The position numbers and the translations under genes are program-made. Shown one piece after another: positions 34,018 through 34,222 of a DNA stretch of 34,222 nt (position 1 is the first letter of the stretch; every line of letters begins with the position of its first letter). The stretch lies in NCBI RefSeq assembly GCF_900108395.1, contig NZ_FNXE01000003.1:97259-131480 (forward strand). The letters are read 5' to 3'. The notes beneath the pieces are model-generated. The model did no database searches, was not told where the DNA came from, and worked only from the letters and a program-made list of their open reading frames with translations. This DNA is from Paenimyroides marinum (GTDB taxonomy: Bacteria; Bacteroidota; Bacteroidia; Flavobacteriales; Flavobacteriaceae).

Positions 34018-34048
34018 AAAAATCCCGAAAATTTTCGGGATTTTTTTT
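34018..34048 (+). terminator. Palindromic terminator in the IS left end
   Basis: AAAAATCCCGAAAATTTTCGGGATTTTT followed by a T-run, identical to 15334-15364. It would block transcription entering the transposase from the host and also ends the Imm11-like gene. Confidence 0.75.
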
Positions 34049-34085
34049 GTGTTTATACACTCAAAATATGTATCTTGAGCTCGTT

Positions 34086-34222
34086 ATGATAAACAAGTCA
34101 AAAATACGCTTTAAGTCGCTACCAGCCAATAGTCCAAGTCTTTTTTCTGAAGATATTTTTAATAAAATTCCTCAAAACCATCCCGTTCGATTGGTTAACG
34201 AAGTAGTCAACCAATTAAATAT
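34086..34222 (+). CDS. Transposase, IS1182-like family (N-terminal part)
   Basis: 45 codons are visible from the ATG at 34086. After a basic start (MINKSKIRFKSL) comes IFNKIPQNHPVRLVNEVV, which matches the conserved N-terminal motif (IPxNHxVRxVxEVV) of IS1182/IS5-type DDE transposases (DUF772 region). The catalytic domain is outside the window, so the family is assigned on the N-terminus alone. Confidence 0.75.
   Translation, partial: MINKSKIRFKSLPANSPSLFSEDIFNKIPQNHPVRLVNEVVNQLN

Larger units (their letters stand above)
33991..34222 (+). mobile_element. Left end of an IS1182-like insertion sequence (runs off the window)
   Basis: The element starts GAGGCTGTCTAAAAAGTC and carries a terminator palindrome at 34018-34048 and a TATCTTGA promoter-like box near 34070. 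The transposase ATG is at 34086. Its first 115 or so bases are shared with 15307-15420. The right end and any target duplication lie outside the window. Confidence 0.8.

Noticed and set aside
15307..34222. A composite transposon between the two IS-end copies
   Set aside because: The first copy has no transposase, the right end of the second is outside the window, and the segment contains gltX, an essential housekeeping gene.

Overview
The window looks like chromosome of a flavobacterium (Bacteroidota, Flavobacteriaceae; the genus cannot be fixed by eye). The reasons are its AT-rich DNA, type IX secretion (T9SS) sorting domains of both type A and type B, TAnnTTTG-type -7 promoter boxes, a SufABCD operon of flavobacterial layout, a CarboxypepD_reg/TonB-dependent receptor, and signal peptides ending in AQ, SQ or GQ.

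Layout. Positions 1-5200 hold the tail of a T9SS cargo gene, rnpA (minus strand), a metallo-beta-lactamase-fold hydrolase, a subtilisin-type lipoprotein protease and an M1 metallopeptidase. Positions 5500-11100 hold a large T9SS type B surface protein (IgGFc-binding-like plus two DUF11 repeats) and a TonB-dependent receptor. Positions 11200-15300 are sufA-sufB-sufC-sufD, without sufS or sufE behind them. A short IS-end fragment (possible MITE) starts 6 bp after the sufD stop. Positions 15500-18800 (minus strand) hold a band-7/SPFH protein, a small lipoprotein and gltX. Positions 18800-23200 (minus strand) are a tightly overlapping three-gene operon: FAD phytoene-desaturase-like oxidoreductase, C45-type Ntn-hydrolase lipoprotein and PaaK-like adenylate-forming ligase. 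These protein types resemble ones I associate with flexirubin/aryl-polyene loci.

The most remarkable part is 23500-34222, a T9SS-associated Rhs polymorphic-toxin island. One promoter and a 26-codon leader ORF precede a predicted seven-bladed propeller with a T9SS type A sorting domain. Next come an 898-residue secreted protein with an RHS/YD-repeat C-terminus, then a 1187-residue DUF6443/Rhs protein whose exchangeable tip is a predicted HExxH zinc metallopeptidase (NleD/M91-like). A lipoprotein gene, presumed to encode immunity, overlaps the toxin stop by 13 nt. Behind it lies a displaced second Rhs tip (PT-TG plus AHH-type nuclease) with a putative Imm11-like immunity gene. The start of an IS1182-like element runs off the end of the window.

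GC content and codon choice change sharply inside the Rhs core gene near 30.3-30.7 kb, as expected from tip exchange. My reading is that the propeller and the two RHS-type proteins form a surface-exposed or released delivery complex whose payload is swapped by recombination. The sequence suggests this but does not prove it.
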